Assembly: GCA_949316235.1 (NCBI GenBank)
Contig: OX438747.1
Coordinates: 2,418,501 to 2,482,500 of the forward strand
Source of the DNA: Oegoconia quadripuncta
Taxonomy: Eukaryota; Arthropoda; Insecta; Lepidoptera; Autostichidae
Direction: 5' to 3'
Length of the DNA stretch: 64,000 bases
Shown here: one piece after another, positions 35,601 through 50,600 of the stretch
How positions within the stretch are numbered: the stretch's first letter is position 1
How the letters are laid out: every line of letters begins with the position of its first letter
The notes under the pieces: generated by a model
What the model was told of the DNA's origin: nothing
The model's input: the letters and a program-made list of their open reading frames with translations, nothing else
Databases searched by the model: none
Translations under genes and position numbers: made by a program

Positions 35601-38600
35601 CATTAGTGTATTATTATTATTATATTTTTATTTACTTTAATTGATGTTTCAATTATTTATTTTTGTTTATTTTATAATTATTTTTCGTTTTACGTTATAA
35701 TTTACTTTTAAATATTTGCGTTATATCTCTAATTTCCTATTTTACCGTTACTCATATATTTATTTTTTCATTTCTACATCATATATTTATTTTTTAAATT
35801 TGCGTTTATTTATTTGCGTTATATCGAGGTATCGGCACTATTTGTTTATCTTCGCATGCTTTACTCACACAATAATCATCTCTATATTCACATTAATAAA
35901 CTTCAATTGCTATATATTTCACAGACACCGTAGCGGTGGACCATTATCAATAATATAACTAACTTAGGGCTGTGCTTCTATGCACCCCTACAATCTTCTA
36001 TCATCTCATTAGGTTACACTCTTTGGTGTACCTTTAATCTCGCATAAATTGAGATACCATTTTAGAAAAAAAAAATCTCCAATCTGTTCTCACGGAGGAT
36101 ACAGTAGTTCCTTAAAATAGGCGCTATATCGCACGCGGTAGGTTGTGAAGTCGATGTTCGTGCGATGTAATCGGAGCGGCGTTTCCGGGCGGCGCTGCGG
36201 GCGGCAGCAGCTGCCAGCACGGCGAACACGTGCTGTGTGCTGGGTGCTGTCTCTCTTCAAGTGGGCCGGGATAACCCTGGACACCGGACTCCAACCAGTG
36301 ACGGATTAAGACTACTTGATGCTAGGGCATCAAGTAGGGGGGCCCACAGGCGTGGATTGCTTAGGAGCAATCCACGCCTGTGGGCCCCCCTATCCGTATG
36401 TCAACTAGAATCGGTCTTTAATGCCAGGCGGGGGGCCCGCGGGGAAGGGGTGGTTTGTGATTGGCTGATCGCAATACCGGTGCTTTCGAATTGCCGAATG
36501 CACTAGACTAGCGGGCAGCGAGTGGGCGCAAGCGGGAGAGCGGGGTAACTCTAGGTCGGCTCTTATGTTAACTTAAAACGCGCGAATTTTCAAATTAGTC
36601 CTATAAACTTTTTTTGGTGTGGTTTTTGGTGAGGTGAGAGTGAGACGTGATGCCCTAAGGACGGATTTTTTTGTGCTTCTTCTGGTGCCCCCCCCCAGAC
36701 GTGATGCCCTAGGCAATTGCTTAATTTGATTAAGGGTTAATCCGTCACTGACTCCAACTGCTTTGCCGGAACGCTCCATGATGGTCATCGCTCTTGTCCG
36801 CGGCTTGTCCGTGCGCGGAACCCTAACGATGATTTTTCAGCTTTCTTCCTCGTCCTCGCCTCTTTCCTGTCGGTTGCTGAAGGTGAAGAAGGTTCTGTCT
36901 TCTATAATTTGTTTGTATGCACCCAAAGATTCCAACTTTGGCGTTGGATCCACTCCTCATCAGCAAGTCTGTCCGCAGAATAATAGGCAATACAAAATAA
37001 GCAACAGATGTCTGAATTTTCAGGTAATTGATCTGATAAGAACTCTGCATCAATATGCGTCGTCATTTTCAGTTTAAGCATCATCAGAGCTACTGCTGAC
37101 GTAGATTCCTGACGTCGTCGACGAACATTACTCCTGCCAGCGCCGCTATCTCGGCCATTGCTATGCGCGCGTCCACGTCATTAACTAACTTTTTCTCTAA
37201 TTCAGGAGAAAATATAGGTTTTCCACCTAATGGTTTCTGGACGGTTACCTATTGAAACGCATAACGTTTTTCACCGTAAACTGACAATAGTCATTTGCAA
37301 TAAAAAAAGTTATAGCATAACTTCATTACACATAATATCATATGGCCGAAACCTGTATAATTTTAATAAGCATAAGTAATAAAAGGCATAATTTTAGTTG
37401 ACCATAATATTCAAAAGACATAATATTTAAAAAGCATAGGTCGGTACTTGTCAACCTAACACGAAGGGTATGGCGGGCGCCATGGTAATTTATGCATAAT
37501 TAAAATCTGCGTTTCAAAGTATGCCTTATAAAATATGGCAAATGAAAATATAGATTTTTTAATACAGTTGCTCAAAAAGTGGCATATTGCAGGGACGTAT
37601 AGCGTGCGGGAAGTGGGATTTCCCGAACTAGTGCTTTTTCTTTGCAAACTGTCAAAATAATGTCTATTAAAAAGAAAAAACCAACCATGAAGTTTTTACT
37701 AAAAAAATTCATAGAAGTTTTTTATGATTTATGCAAATATTTCTAAAAAAAGCTACTAATTTGTTTCAATATCAGATTTAAAAGTAATTTTAATTGAAAT
37801 TTAAACATTAAATTAATATTAGTATCGGCCAAATTAAATTTATAAATATAAAAAAGTTGGCTGTATTACGTATACTGCCATAGTCTCTGCTTGTATTCTT
37901 TTACGGTTGGCGCCATTTTCCAAAAATTTTATTATTTTATTAAATTGCTTAATTTTTTCGCAACTGTATTAAAAATAGTCGTTCAGTACACGTGCGGAAC
38001 CGTCATTGCAACTCGTTCCGACTGTCAACCCTCACCTTCGGCTGCGCCTCGGCTCGGGTGACATTTGTCGGAACTCCTTGCAATGACAGGCCTTCCGCAC
38101 TTGTATTGAAATATACTATATATGATTATGGCTTTTATTATTATGCCCTTCAACAAATCTGCGTTATTATGTTTATGCGTAATAATAAATTTGCGAAACA
38201 CTATTATACTTATTAATTTGTATGACATTTATATGATGTATGTCAATTGAACTAATGACAATAAACATTATGCGTTTCAAAGTGTCACCTTTCTGGACAA
38301 TTGAATCTAAAGTTAAAATAAGAATTGTATTAGCCCATCGCCTTGTTTATTACAGATTCGATCGTCAATCTCATTTTCTCAGGATTCCAAGACTATTGTT
38401 AGCGGTAGAAGGACTTATGACACTTGTGCGAACAATCTGAAAACAAAAACAGGGTTTGTTTAAAGCAAAATATACTCATACATGTGGTATGGCCCCCGGG
38501 ACGATAAAACATGCACATAGATGGTACCAAATTAAAATTCCATGGTTTTATACAATAATAACAAAAAAAATCAAATATACATTTGTATAATTACCTTCAC

Positions 38601-41600
38601 TGTCTTGAAGAACAACCCCTTTTCACCACATTTAGGGCCACACACTATCGAAAATGGAATATTTCTAATTTTACCAAATAAAAGCAACGGCACATAATAA
38701 AGTTTCGCGGTTATAGGTGTCGACTGGTTCGTGTCGCGCCGCGAGTAACCGCCATTTAGTAATAGTTGAAGCTATTAAATTGGCCATATGACTAGGGCTA
38801 ACAGTAAAAAAATATGGATGGCGTTTTGGAAACATGGAAAAATTGAGGGGGGCCAATATACCTGCAGGGGACCACATTACCATTCTCCTCTACCTGTGGC
38901 TAATGTTACAATTGAGCCCTTACTTCATGAATAGTACCCGAAAGACAGATACCGACTGGGGTGTCGTCGTTTAAAAGGAAGCTTCCGTACAGACTGGTGA
39001 TATATAGATTTGTGTCATCACCGTCCGATAGACACATTGGTAAAGTGTCATCTACAGATAATGGATAAAATGTAGGCACCTCCAGTGTCGTCATCTGAAA
39101 AACACTTTGGTTTTGACACATACAATGATAGATCCTGTGTGGGTCGTCATCTGGTAGTCATATTCGTAATTGTTCACCGCCGATATAATAGTGCATGGCA
39201 CATTAGTAAGTGTCGTGTCTGTGCCAATAGAACCTGACTGTTCCTAAGAGGCATTAGTACGTGTCTCCTTACATTCGAGAGTTTAAAAACTAAGGCACCT
39301 CGATTGTCGTCGTCTGACAAACAATTTGATAAGTGTTGTCCAAAGTATTTTTACACATACAATGATAGATCTTTTGTGGGTCGTCATCTGGTAGTGTGTT
39401 CACCGTCAATATGATAGTACCTGTCACATTAGTAACTGTCGTGTCTGTGCCTATAGAGCCTGACTGTTGATAGATGCATTAATGCGTGCCTCATTACATT
39501 TACGATTTTGAGAACTGACAGATGAACCCAAGGGTCGTCACTTACTCCAGAGGCTACTCAGGGCGCGCAGCATCATCAGAATGGCTGACTGTAAGAGGGA
39601 GAAACCATCGGCCTGCGTCGGCTCTCCGCGGCATCGTCCTCCAGAGGGATGTGAGCGGGGCGCGGGCACCGCCCGCATCCCTGTTCCGCATCCCGTGTTC
39701 AGTAACAGTGCATTCTATGATCTTTCCAATAAACAGGATAGTTGAAATTCGTTCTATGTATCATTTCTGAGTAATCGTTTCATTCCCTTTTAGTAAGGAT
39801 ATCCAACTCACCAAGAACGGATACGATGAAGAGGAACAACAACCAGAACCAGAGCGCCGTGTAGATCTTCTCGTGGATGATATTGAGGGCCATCACACAC
39901 AGAGCGTCGTGCTGTTGGATCGAGCCGCTTGGACCGTACTTGCGGAATATACACTTTGTCACCTGAAAGTATACTGCAACGTTGTACATACTACTTATAA
40001 CCTCTCATCTTCAAACAATTAATTGCTTTCACGTGGGTTTTATGGTCTTAGGTGTAGTTAATCCAAAGGTGGCCTAGAAGAGATAAGGCCGCCAAATTGT
40101 ACTGTTCCCTTTTTTGTTTATCTTTGTGTTATGTTTCCTATTGTTGTGCAATAAATAATATTTTGTTTGAATCAAATCAAAAATGCTTCATTTTGTAGGT
40201 ACAGTTAAAATATTCAGATTTTATATTTTTAAAGCTACTGCTTCTTCAAAAGGCAATTTTCCCCTGAGAAGAACAAGCAAGAAACTCGAGAGATTGCTCT
40301 TTAAAAAAAAAGGTTTTATATTACAAAAAGCATATATTTCATTATTAATTGTGAAATAGCCTGGTTATGCGAACGACCTGGTTATGTCCATGAATGTTTA
40401 TCATCTAAATAGTCTGATATTTTATAATATGTTTTCTTAATAAGTTTCTGTTTTATAGTATCTTTAAATATATTGAAAGGAAGATTTTGTATATCAACAG
40501 GAACCTTATTGAAAAAACGTACTATACAAACTTTTCATAGGCGTCTCATGTGACCTGCAAGTTTGTCTTTATTTCTTGTATTGACATCATGTTTATCACT
40601 ATTTTTCCTAAATGATGCTATATTTTTTACATACATTAGATTTTCAAAAATGTACTGAGACGAAAGGGTTAGAATATTATACTCTTTAAATCTATCTCTA
40701 AGTGACACTGCAGGTTTCAATCGATAAATTGCGCGAACGGCTCGTTTTTGTTAAACAAAGATTGTATCTATATCCGCGGCATTTCCCCACAGCAAGATAC
40801 CGTAAGACATCAGGCTATGGTAATAACTAAAATATACTAATCTAGCAGTATTTACGTCCAATTTTTGACTGGATACGCTGGATCTAATTTTTTTAACTGC
40901 GTACGCTACAGAGCTGAGCTTCTTCGCCAATTTATGGATATAAGGACCCCATTGTAATTTGGCGTCCAAAGTAATGCCCAAAAATACAGTCGAATCAACA
41001 AGGTCCAAAGTGACATTTTTTGTCATTATATTTGTGGCACCTCCCTGACATTAGGCAGTACAAATTTAATACATTTAGTTTTTTTCTCATTAAGTACCAA
41101 ATTATTTGCCGTAAACCATTCTACTATTTGAGAAATAGCGCTGTTCACGTCGTCATAATTTAATTTTAGTCTATTTACTTTAAACAATACAGAGGTATCG
41201 TCAGCAAACAATACTATTTCATGTTTATCCTTTACAAGGTTTGGCAAGTCATTTAGGTAAACCAAAAACAAAAATGGTCCGAGAATGGAGCCTTGTGGGA
41301 CGCCCATACAGACGTCGACCCTGACGATGTACCACTGATATCAACCCTCTGAACTCGGTTACTCAAATAAGAATTGGATGAAATTTGGTACATAGGTAGA
41401 ATATACCCTAGATTAAGACATACGTTTTATCTCCATAAATTAAGTAGTTCCCGTGGGATAAACAAATAAAATAAAATATTCAACGCAAGCGAAGCCGCGG
41501 GCGGAAAGCTATAGTTATCTTATAAAGAAAAGGAAACAGAGGACTCTAACAAAACAGTAGTAAATATGGGAGGAGAACAAGTAATCGTACCTTAGGGAAC

Positions 41601-44600
41601 ACGGTCTCCAGGGGGTCGACAATGTTATCCCAGTTTTTGACGCTGAGCACCCTCGGGCCGAGTCCGATGAACCAGCCATTCAGGAAGACGTTGATGATCC
41701 ATATCTCAAACATCACGTGAAGCAAGTTCGTAATCTCCAACAGTATCAGCCAAACTGACCAGGTGCGGGTTATCTTTAACCTGGTGAAGAGACTTCGAAG
41801 TTAAGATAAGATAAAATTATATGAGGTAGAGTGGAGCAATCATCATCATATCAGCAATTAATTTAATTTAATTAAAAATTAATAACTTTACACAGTGACC
41901 TATTGGAAGCGGCCTGCATCTTGCGACTTCGCGCAACCGCGTCAGGTCATCAGGCCATCTTGTCAATGCTTTACTCGTACCTCTCGCCCGGGGGACGGCG
42001 AGAAGGTTATGTAGGACTCCCCTCCCTAACGGGAGAGATACCCACTAAAACCCAGCGGCGTCCATCTTCGGCAGTAGGGAGGACCTGGAAACGCATAGGC
42101 GGCTCCAGTCCCCCCCGCCCCGCGTCTAGCGCACCCTCCGTAGGGGGCGCTGTCGTGCCTCACACCGCGATCAGCGAGCGCTATGAAGCGCGGCAGGGAC
42201 CGATGCGACGACACCCCCCCCCCCTCGGTGTCATCCTCTCCCGGGCCGCGTCCGACGACTACATCGCCCCGAGGTATGTGTCCTACCCACTGCCACTGCA
42301 ACTTGCTAATCCGCTGGGCTATGGCAGTAACCTTCGTACAATACACTTAAAATAGGCAGAGCTTACATTTTTTACTGCTTGTTCTAAACCCAATTTAAAA
42401 AAAAAATGAAGATGTCTTATGTTGAATTATAAATAAATAAATATTTAGGACACTTACACCAATCACCTAGTCCCAAACTAAGCAAAGCTTGTGCTATGGA
42501 TACTAGATAACGGATAAACATACATAAATATTTATATAAACATCCAAGACTCGGGAATGAATGTTCGTATTCATCACACAAACATTTGCCCCTCGCGGGA
42601 TTCGAACCCGCAACCGTTGGTTTCGCTGATAGGGTCACTATCCACTACACCAATCGGTCGCTAAAATTTTCATAATGTTAACACTGCTGGGTACTGGGTA
42701 CAGGGTACCGCTACAGAGCATTTTTAATTTATGTTCCCAAGAATAGTTCGACTCACCTAGAATAAGTATTGTTATCTGTATCAGTATAGACTAACTACAT
42801 ATATGTAATTCAAATGTTAATTGTATTGTTGTCCGTCTTTATCAATCAAAGCCATAGATTGTGACTCTATAAATGGTAAAACCGACACAGTCTATGTATA
42901 TTATACGATTATTACAGTAGTAGTACTACTACTACTACCTATGTGCATAGCATAGGGAAGGAACTGATCCTCAAGATACAGGTTTGACCTAGTTTGAAGA
43001 TCAGAGTCCAAGCATCAGAATTTTTAAGTACTTTAGTAATTAGAGCTGTTATTTGTAATTATTTTTTGAAAATAAATAAACAAAAAATAAATATGTCCCG
43101 TTTGGTGTAGTAGTTAGAAACGCTGACTACTATACCAAAAGGTCGCGGGTTCGAATCCCGCTAGAGGCATATGTTTGTATGATGAATACAGACGCGTGTA
43201 CACGAATTATGGATGTGTTCATATGTAGTTATTTACAAAGAAAGAAAAACTAATACCCTACTACTAAAAAAAATATTTAAAACGAAATGGAAGAACTGCT
43301 AATAACGCTTATCTTTAAATCTGTCATTACAAAAGCATCGTATATCTAGGTATCTGCCGAACCCAGAAACATAAGTCCTGTTATCTGTCTAATATCCTAT
43401 TTATCGATTAGCAAAAAGTAGGTGTTTGTTTTCTCAAACTATTGTTTTGAGAAATGGTACGATATTTCGTACCATATAAATTGATTTTCCTGCAGTCGAT
43501 GGTCTTTATAATTTTAGCATCTTCATTGCATCGGTTTTGATCACCGACTACGAAAATCAATAAGATGGGTCTATATAGGAATTGCCTTTCCCACAAATTT
43601 TATTTCAATAGACACCATGTCTACTTGCTTTCGTACATTCTGTATCCCTAGATATTTAAGTTACATTTTTTTTTTTGGTTAACTGGATACGCGTTTGAAC
43701 ACAATCTCATCTGATGGGAAGTGACGATGTGGCCGAAGATGGAGCACGCGATCTCAGATGCCTATTCACCCTGCTCTTGAAGATCCCAAGATTGTAGGAT
43801 TCAGGAAAGACTGACGCCGGAAGGTAGTTCCACGCCTTGGCTGTTCGCATCATGACTGAAGAGTCGAACCGCTTAGTGCGAATGTTGGGTATGTTAACTA
43901 CATACGGGTGGAATCCCTCCCCACGCCTAGTAGTCCGAAGATGAAATGGCGAAATAAGATTGTGTAATTCCAACGCACACTCACCGAAGTGCATCCTGTA
44001 AAAGACTGAGAGACAGGCGACCTTGCGATGGTGTTCGAGGCTCTGCAATTTAGCAGTGATCGAATGGTCACCAATGTTAAATTAACTTTGTGGTGAATAA
44101 ATGCCTTTTATTTATTTATTTATTTATTTATAATGAGTCTATTGGCACGTCGTTCCACAGAATCGAGTGCAGCCAGCTGGCACTTGGCCGAACCATCCCA
44201 AAGGTGACAGCAGTATTCCATGCACGAGCGAACCTGAGCCTGGTAAAGTACCAAAAGCTGATTCGGCGTAAAATATCGCCTGACCTTGAGGAGAATGCCA
44301 AGCTTCTTAGCTGCTGTTTTAGCATTTCGTTCTATGGAGCGCCCAAAATTTAGCTTGAAGGTTAACTCCAGACCCAAAAGATTGAGATGGTCAGAGATTG
44401 GTACGGATACATCCCGGAAAGTTGGAGTCAGGTGAAATGAACCCGGTTGCTGGTGAACAGACACGTCTGTGTTTTGGTAGCATTGAATTTGACGAGGCTG
44501 GCGGTACCCCAATCGGATACTGCCTTTAATGCCAAATTCGTGTGCTCAACCATGGACTTCCTGTGTGATCGGATGTCTCTGGACTGTACACTGGACTGTA

Positions 44601-47600
44601 CACTGGACTGTACACTGGACGTATTCTTTTCACATTTATAATGCGGCGGGACAGTGATCTCATTCGCACTACAAACAAACCTTTTCAGGTTTAATAAATT
44701 AAACTGACAAATAAAACATACATACACATATATTTGCACATACGCACAGCGCCATATAGTTCCACGCTAAGCAACTAGACTTATATTATTGATACCAGAT
44801 GGTTAATAAACTACACATCTACAATATTTTTTTTGTAAATAAATAATAAATACATAAATGAAAAACATCCATAATATTCTAGCACACTGTCCTACTCCAT
44901 CCATTTATAATTTAGCAAAGTTACCTGAGTACTATGTCCTTTCTAATGATTTCGAGTCTTTCGTCGAGACTCTTTTTGCCCGGCACCGTTAGATCTTTAT
45001 TGATTTTCATGTCTTCATCGCTGAGAGCTAAACTGGCATATTTCAGGCCATCCACCAACGCCTTTATTCGACCACCTGTTTATGTTTTATAAATAACGTC
45101 ATAATGTCACGACCTTTATCCCAAATGGTCAGAGATATCCCAAACAATAGTGTTTGGGTGTTGCAAACATAGAGTTTAATGATTGAAAGAACATCCACAG
45201 TCCACCTTATGAAATATACAGGAATGCACACGTGACAGGGGGTTAGTCCATCGCCTTTGAAACGTGCTAATCTGTAGATGTTTTTTGGTGGAAAGTTCCT
45301 TAGTCGCCTCATACGTCACCCACGGTAAGAGACGGGTTGGTTCTGTTCTATTTGAGTACCGAAACCACACATAATATGATTCATTCATAAATTTATTCAT
45401 TTTAATATGGTTGTATTTTTTTCAAAGCAACTTAAAATACAAACTGTTACATAATGTAGAGAATCCTTCGTTCCATAGCGTCCAGTTGAGCAAATAATAA
45501 TAATAATAATAAATAATAAATATCCTTGACATACACACAGCGCCATCTAGTTCCACTTTAAGCAACTATAGGCTTGTGTTGTGGATACCAGATGGTTGAT
45601 ATACTACATAAATACATTTTTTTTGTAAATAAATACTTATTATAAATGAAAACAACCATAACTCGGGTACACATGTCCGTATTCATTACACAAACATATG
45701 CCCCTAGCGGGATTCGAACCCGCAACCTTTTGGTATAGCGGTCAGAGTTGCTAACCACTAGGTACACCAAACAGGTCGCAAATGATAAGAGAGAGTTCTC
45801 CTGATGACGATGAATGAAATTGTAGAGCGTCTAATCCAAGTATTTTTGCAAAAAATCAGTTTGTCAACAACGAAAAACTACCTGAGACTATCTAATTATA
45901 AATAACAATAAAATTATAAATCAATAAACCCGACAGCATATATTTCGCGGACGCCATGTTGGATTTTTCACCATAAAATGTGTCCTGTGACCACTCCAGT
46001 ACTCCGAGTACCAAGACGAATGTAACGACAACATGCACTTCGAAATCGGTCAAGTCGTTTACGCTATAGGAGGTAACATAGAAATCTACATACATTCACT
46101 CGAAAAACATTACCCTCCTTTTTGGGGCAGTTGGTTAAAAATAAAGTAAACGATCGTATCACAAAGTCATTAACAATGTTAAGTATATCGTTTGTTTATA
46201 TTGTGTCAGACCATAGAAAGAGGTTTTCAGGGCGACAACTCAAAAAAAGAAATGAAAGTCTCCACGGTACAAAATAGATACGTCTTAGTTATATCAGGTT
46301 TCAATGGAAAAAACAGCTTTTATTTCACTCGAAAAACTTTACCATCCTTCCTTGGGCAGTCGGGTAAAAACATTATAGGAAAGATTTTCTGTTATGTTAT
46401 ATTAGGTCCTTACCTATGAAATTGGCGTTTTGTATGAAGAATTTCATTAAGACTGTTTTCTCCATACAAACATTTTTGATTTTTTTTTTGGGAACGGCAA
46501 ATCCAAATTTAGCTAAACTTTGTGTGTATTATCGGATAACATTAAGTTAAGTATAGGCAGCGTTAATTTTTAAAAGTAACCGCTTTATAAAACTTTCAGC
46601 GAATCTAAGAAATGATTATGGGAAGTACATGAAAAGAGCTCTGTTCAAATTTTTTTTATTATGTGATTTAGCCCAGAAATTAAAAAATATTTCATGTGAA
46701 ACCCTGAAATTTCCATTTTCCAAATAAAAAACAAATTTGGATATAGCTTTGAAAATCGCAGGAATTGGTACATATGATTAACGAAGAAAAAAAACTCCAA
46801 TGTCATAGGTAAATACCCAATATATTCTTGCTGATATTCTTATAAATAAAAATTTACAAACTTTTTATAAGCCTCTTTTAGTTAAAGTATATTTTGTCTC
46901 TGTCGTTCATAAGGAAATGTTGCAATGAAAGAAAGTGACAAAATATACTTTAACTAAATATAAAGCGTTTGTAAATATTTATGAATAAGAGGGTAGGACG
47001 TGGTAGGACACTATTAATCAAGACGAATCCAATGACACCTCAGTAGTTGACATCAGTTCGGTAATTTAGGCTATGCTATTGACGACCGATTGGTGTTGTG
47101 GATAGTGACCCTGTTAGCGAAACCAACGGTTGCGGGTTCGAATCCCGCGAGGGGTAAATGTTTGTATGTTGAATAGAAACATTTATTATATCTAACCGTT
47201 ATTCGTAGTACATGATTTGCTTAGTTTGGGACTAGATTTGATTGGTGTACGTTGGTTTAAGAGCTATGATCTTGTCGGTGGAGTCCTTTCCACACTTCTC
47301 TACATTCCGCCTTTTGTTTGACTTCCTGATACGACACGGCATTTACTTTTTACCCGACAACCCCAAAAAGAAGGGTAATGTTTTCGGATGTATGTATGTA
47401 CAGTCCGTCCAGATTGACTTGTCCTATTTGGTAAACAAATATGGCGTACTAGCAACCAGAGACAATTTATAGGGTTGGGGTATCACCGAACCAATGATGG
47501 TGAATGAGTACGAAAATGAAGTGAACTTGATCATCTAATTCAATTAATCATTTAATTTGATTAATCATCGTCATTTCAGCCCACAGAAGTCTACTGTTGG

Positions 47601-50600
47601 ACATAGGCCTCCTCCACAGATAGAACAATATATAACCGAAATAAAAAAAATATTAACAAGCTTATTAAATCAATCAAAAATAAGAAATCGCTAGTGTGAA
47701 GAGAGCCTAAAATTTCTTTACAACTAATTAAATACGTTTTGGATTCCTATAAAAATTAATATTTTCCAAATAGATGATGTCAATTCAGTTCATTGATTCA
47801 GTTCTTTCGCTCATCACATTACATTACTTTTCCCATCCCTAAAAATCACAACCAAAATAGATTTCCGAACATCAGTAATGTCAATGTTTTTTTTATCCTG
47901 TGGTAGTATGTGGTTATGAAATTTCTATTTTCAGCGAAAATAAATATTTTTAAGGATAATTCGCAGCAGTTTTCGTTGAAATTCATGTGTTTCTTATATA
48001 ATTCAAGACATCTATACACAGTGTACATGGCGTGATTTAAGGTCTTAGCATACGTGACGTGTTTGTTCTCGTGCCGGACGGAACGGGACGATTTTTTGAC
48101 ATCGTTGCATTTAAAAACATAGCAATAAAATACACGTGGCGAGAAACACGGGCGGAACGGGACGGCAATAGAAAAAACATCGTTATGGCATCTTCTTCAT
48201 CTAATACTACGGCAACCATTGCTAGTTCTTCAAAAGTAAAATCGAACATTTTGTGCTGAAATATGGTTGCAGCACTAGCACGACTATCGTTGAACACCGT
48301 CCTGTACGTATGTTTTAAAACCAGTTTCACGTTAGGAACTATACCTGTCCCGTCTCCGTTCCGTCCGAGAAATTACCCGTCACGTATGCTAAGACCTTTA
48401 TACGGCAAGTCGTGTTTTTGTTACGAGTGTGGTTTGTTTACCAAATAAGACAAGTCAATCTGGACGGACTTTAAGTAGACTTTTCTGTTACCTCTTGTAG
48501 CCTAAAGGGCTTGACCGATTTTAAAGTGCATGGTATCGTTAGATTCGTCTTGACCTCCAGAGTATGATTGGATCAATTCACCCGCATCCGTGGCTTAATG
48601 TAAACAACATTGGGTTTACGTTTCGCAAGTCGCGGGTTCGATCTCCAGCGGGGTACATATTTAGTACTCGGTTTGGTTGGTGGTAGGGCATATTAAATGT
48701 CCGCCTGGCTAGCTACCACCATCTTATCTAAATCAGCCGCTTGGTGATTGAGGCCAAGTGCTAACCCGTTGTGGATAAAATAAAAAAAAAAGGATACATT
48801 TTATGGTATAAAAATTGAACATGGCGCCCGAAAAATACAAAATATTCTGTCGGGTTTTTTGGTTTTGAAATACTTAAATAGTTATTCCTTTACTTGTACC
48901 AAATCAAATCAAATCAAAATATTTTATTTCATAGGATAAAATTATTACCATGTTACCATGTATGGTCATCTTCTTGATTGGTGTAAGTGTCCGAAATATT
49001 TATATTGACCACTTGTGTTGTGTGTGTACATAGTGAGATTCATAACCTTCCTTCCTGTCTTAGTAGGGTAAAAAATTACCAAAAGCATATAATTGAAAGT
49101 GTCTGCAAGAGTGGAAGGAGTTTTAAATTTTGATCTTAGATAGATAGATAGATAGATAAAGCATTTATTTACGCCACTGCGTTCACACAACTACACAATT
49201 TTTAAATTACAAAGAAATATACATACAAATAATCGTAAAGACTAGAAAATACAAAGAGCGAGTGTGTGCCGCAGTAGCACAAATGGGTTATAACTCAGTG
49301 TGGCTCATCACTCAAAGAGCGAAACACTGGTTTTCAGTTACAACCCCTACAAGTACGAGTGCATAAAAGTACGTGCATGTTCCCGTCTGCGTGTACATTT
49401 GTGGTCAATCGTGAGTGAAAAGTGTCGGTTGTTGATACAGCTAGTGTTGAGTAGTAATTATGACAACTAGTTAAATTAATGACAATGATGTGACAAAAGG
49501 AAAAAGAGAAGTGCATAGGCAGTTTCACTACAGGTAACGCTTTGGAATTCCAATTTTTTTTTGTATTAAATGAGCCCTAAGATGTTTTTTGAACAAGCTC
49601 AATGTTCTAAATCTAAATAGAATCTTATATGAACTAGAAATTAGTTAAGTCGTTTCGAAGCTGTCTTTTAATACACGAAGTAAAGGAAACCACAGATGTA
49701 AAATCTGCGCCCATTACGTACTACGCGTATGCATATTCATGGCTTATTTACGGCGTGATACTATGGGGTAACAGTGTCGATACCTCTACTTTATTCATTG
49801 TCCAAAAGAGACTAATATAAGAATCTTGTTTAATATTAGGTCCTTACCTATGAAATTGGCGTTTTGTACGAAGAATTTAATTAAGACTGTTTTCTCCATA
49901 CAAACATTTTTGATTTTTTTTTTGGAAACGGCAAATCCAAATTTAGCTAAACTTTGTGTGTATTATCGGATAACATTAAGTTAAGTATAGGCAGCGTTAA
50001 TTTTTAAAAGTAATCGCTTTATAAAAGTTTCAGCGAGTCTAAGGAATGATTATGGCACGGTCATGAAAAGAGCTGTGTTCAAATTTTTTTTATTATATGA
50101 TCTAGCCCAGAAATTAACAAATATTTCATGTGAAACCTTGAAATAATATTCCATTTTCCAAATAAAAAACAAATTTGGAAATAGCTTTGAAAATCGCAGG
50201 AATTGGTACATAATGATTAACGAAGAAAAAAACTCCAATTTCATAGGTAAAGACCCAATATATCAAATAGCGTTACATGTAGACCCCACTTCAAAAAGAA
50301 AAATATGTTCACCCTGCCATGCATCCATTTGCTTGAGATTTGCAAATTTGTACGAAGTCATCCCGAGCTATACACGAAACGGGAAGACCTGAACATGCCA
50401 TATTCAGTAAGACCCTCTCGAAAAAATCTATTGGTTCCACCAAAGTCTAACCTCAAAATGCATTCGTCCGGCACACTGTCAATGTCATCTAGAATATTCA
50501 ATAAGCTACCTAATTACATGAAAAACTAAGCGAAAGATAAGAAATACATACAATTATTAAAACAACTATTAATTAAAAAATGCTATTACACAATAAATGA

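Noticed and set aside
39522..39770. Extra innexin exon between D and E near 39560-39625 (good acceptor and donor on the minus strand)
   Set aside because: Exon D joins exon E directly in phase and keeps the conserved helix 4; inclusion of the 39.6 kb segment in the required phase gives an early stop.
41903..42355. 150-codon plus-strand frame, the longest uninterrupted by N
   Set aside because: Lies antisense over GC-rich LINE fragments; its length follows from base composition and no domain is visible.
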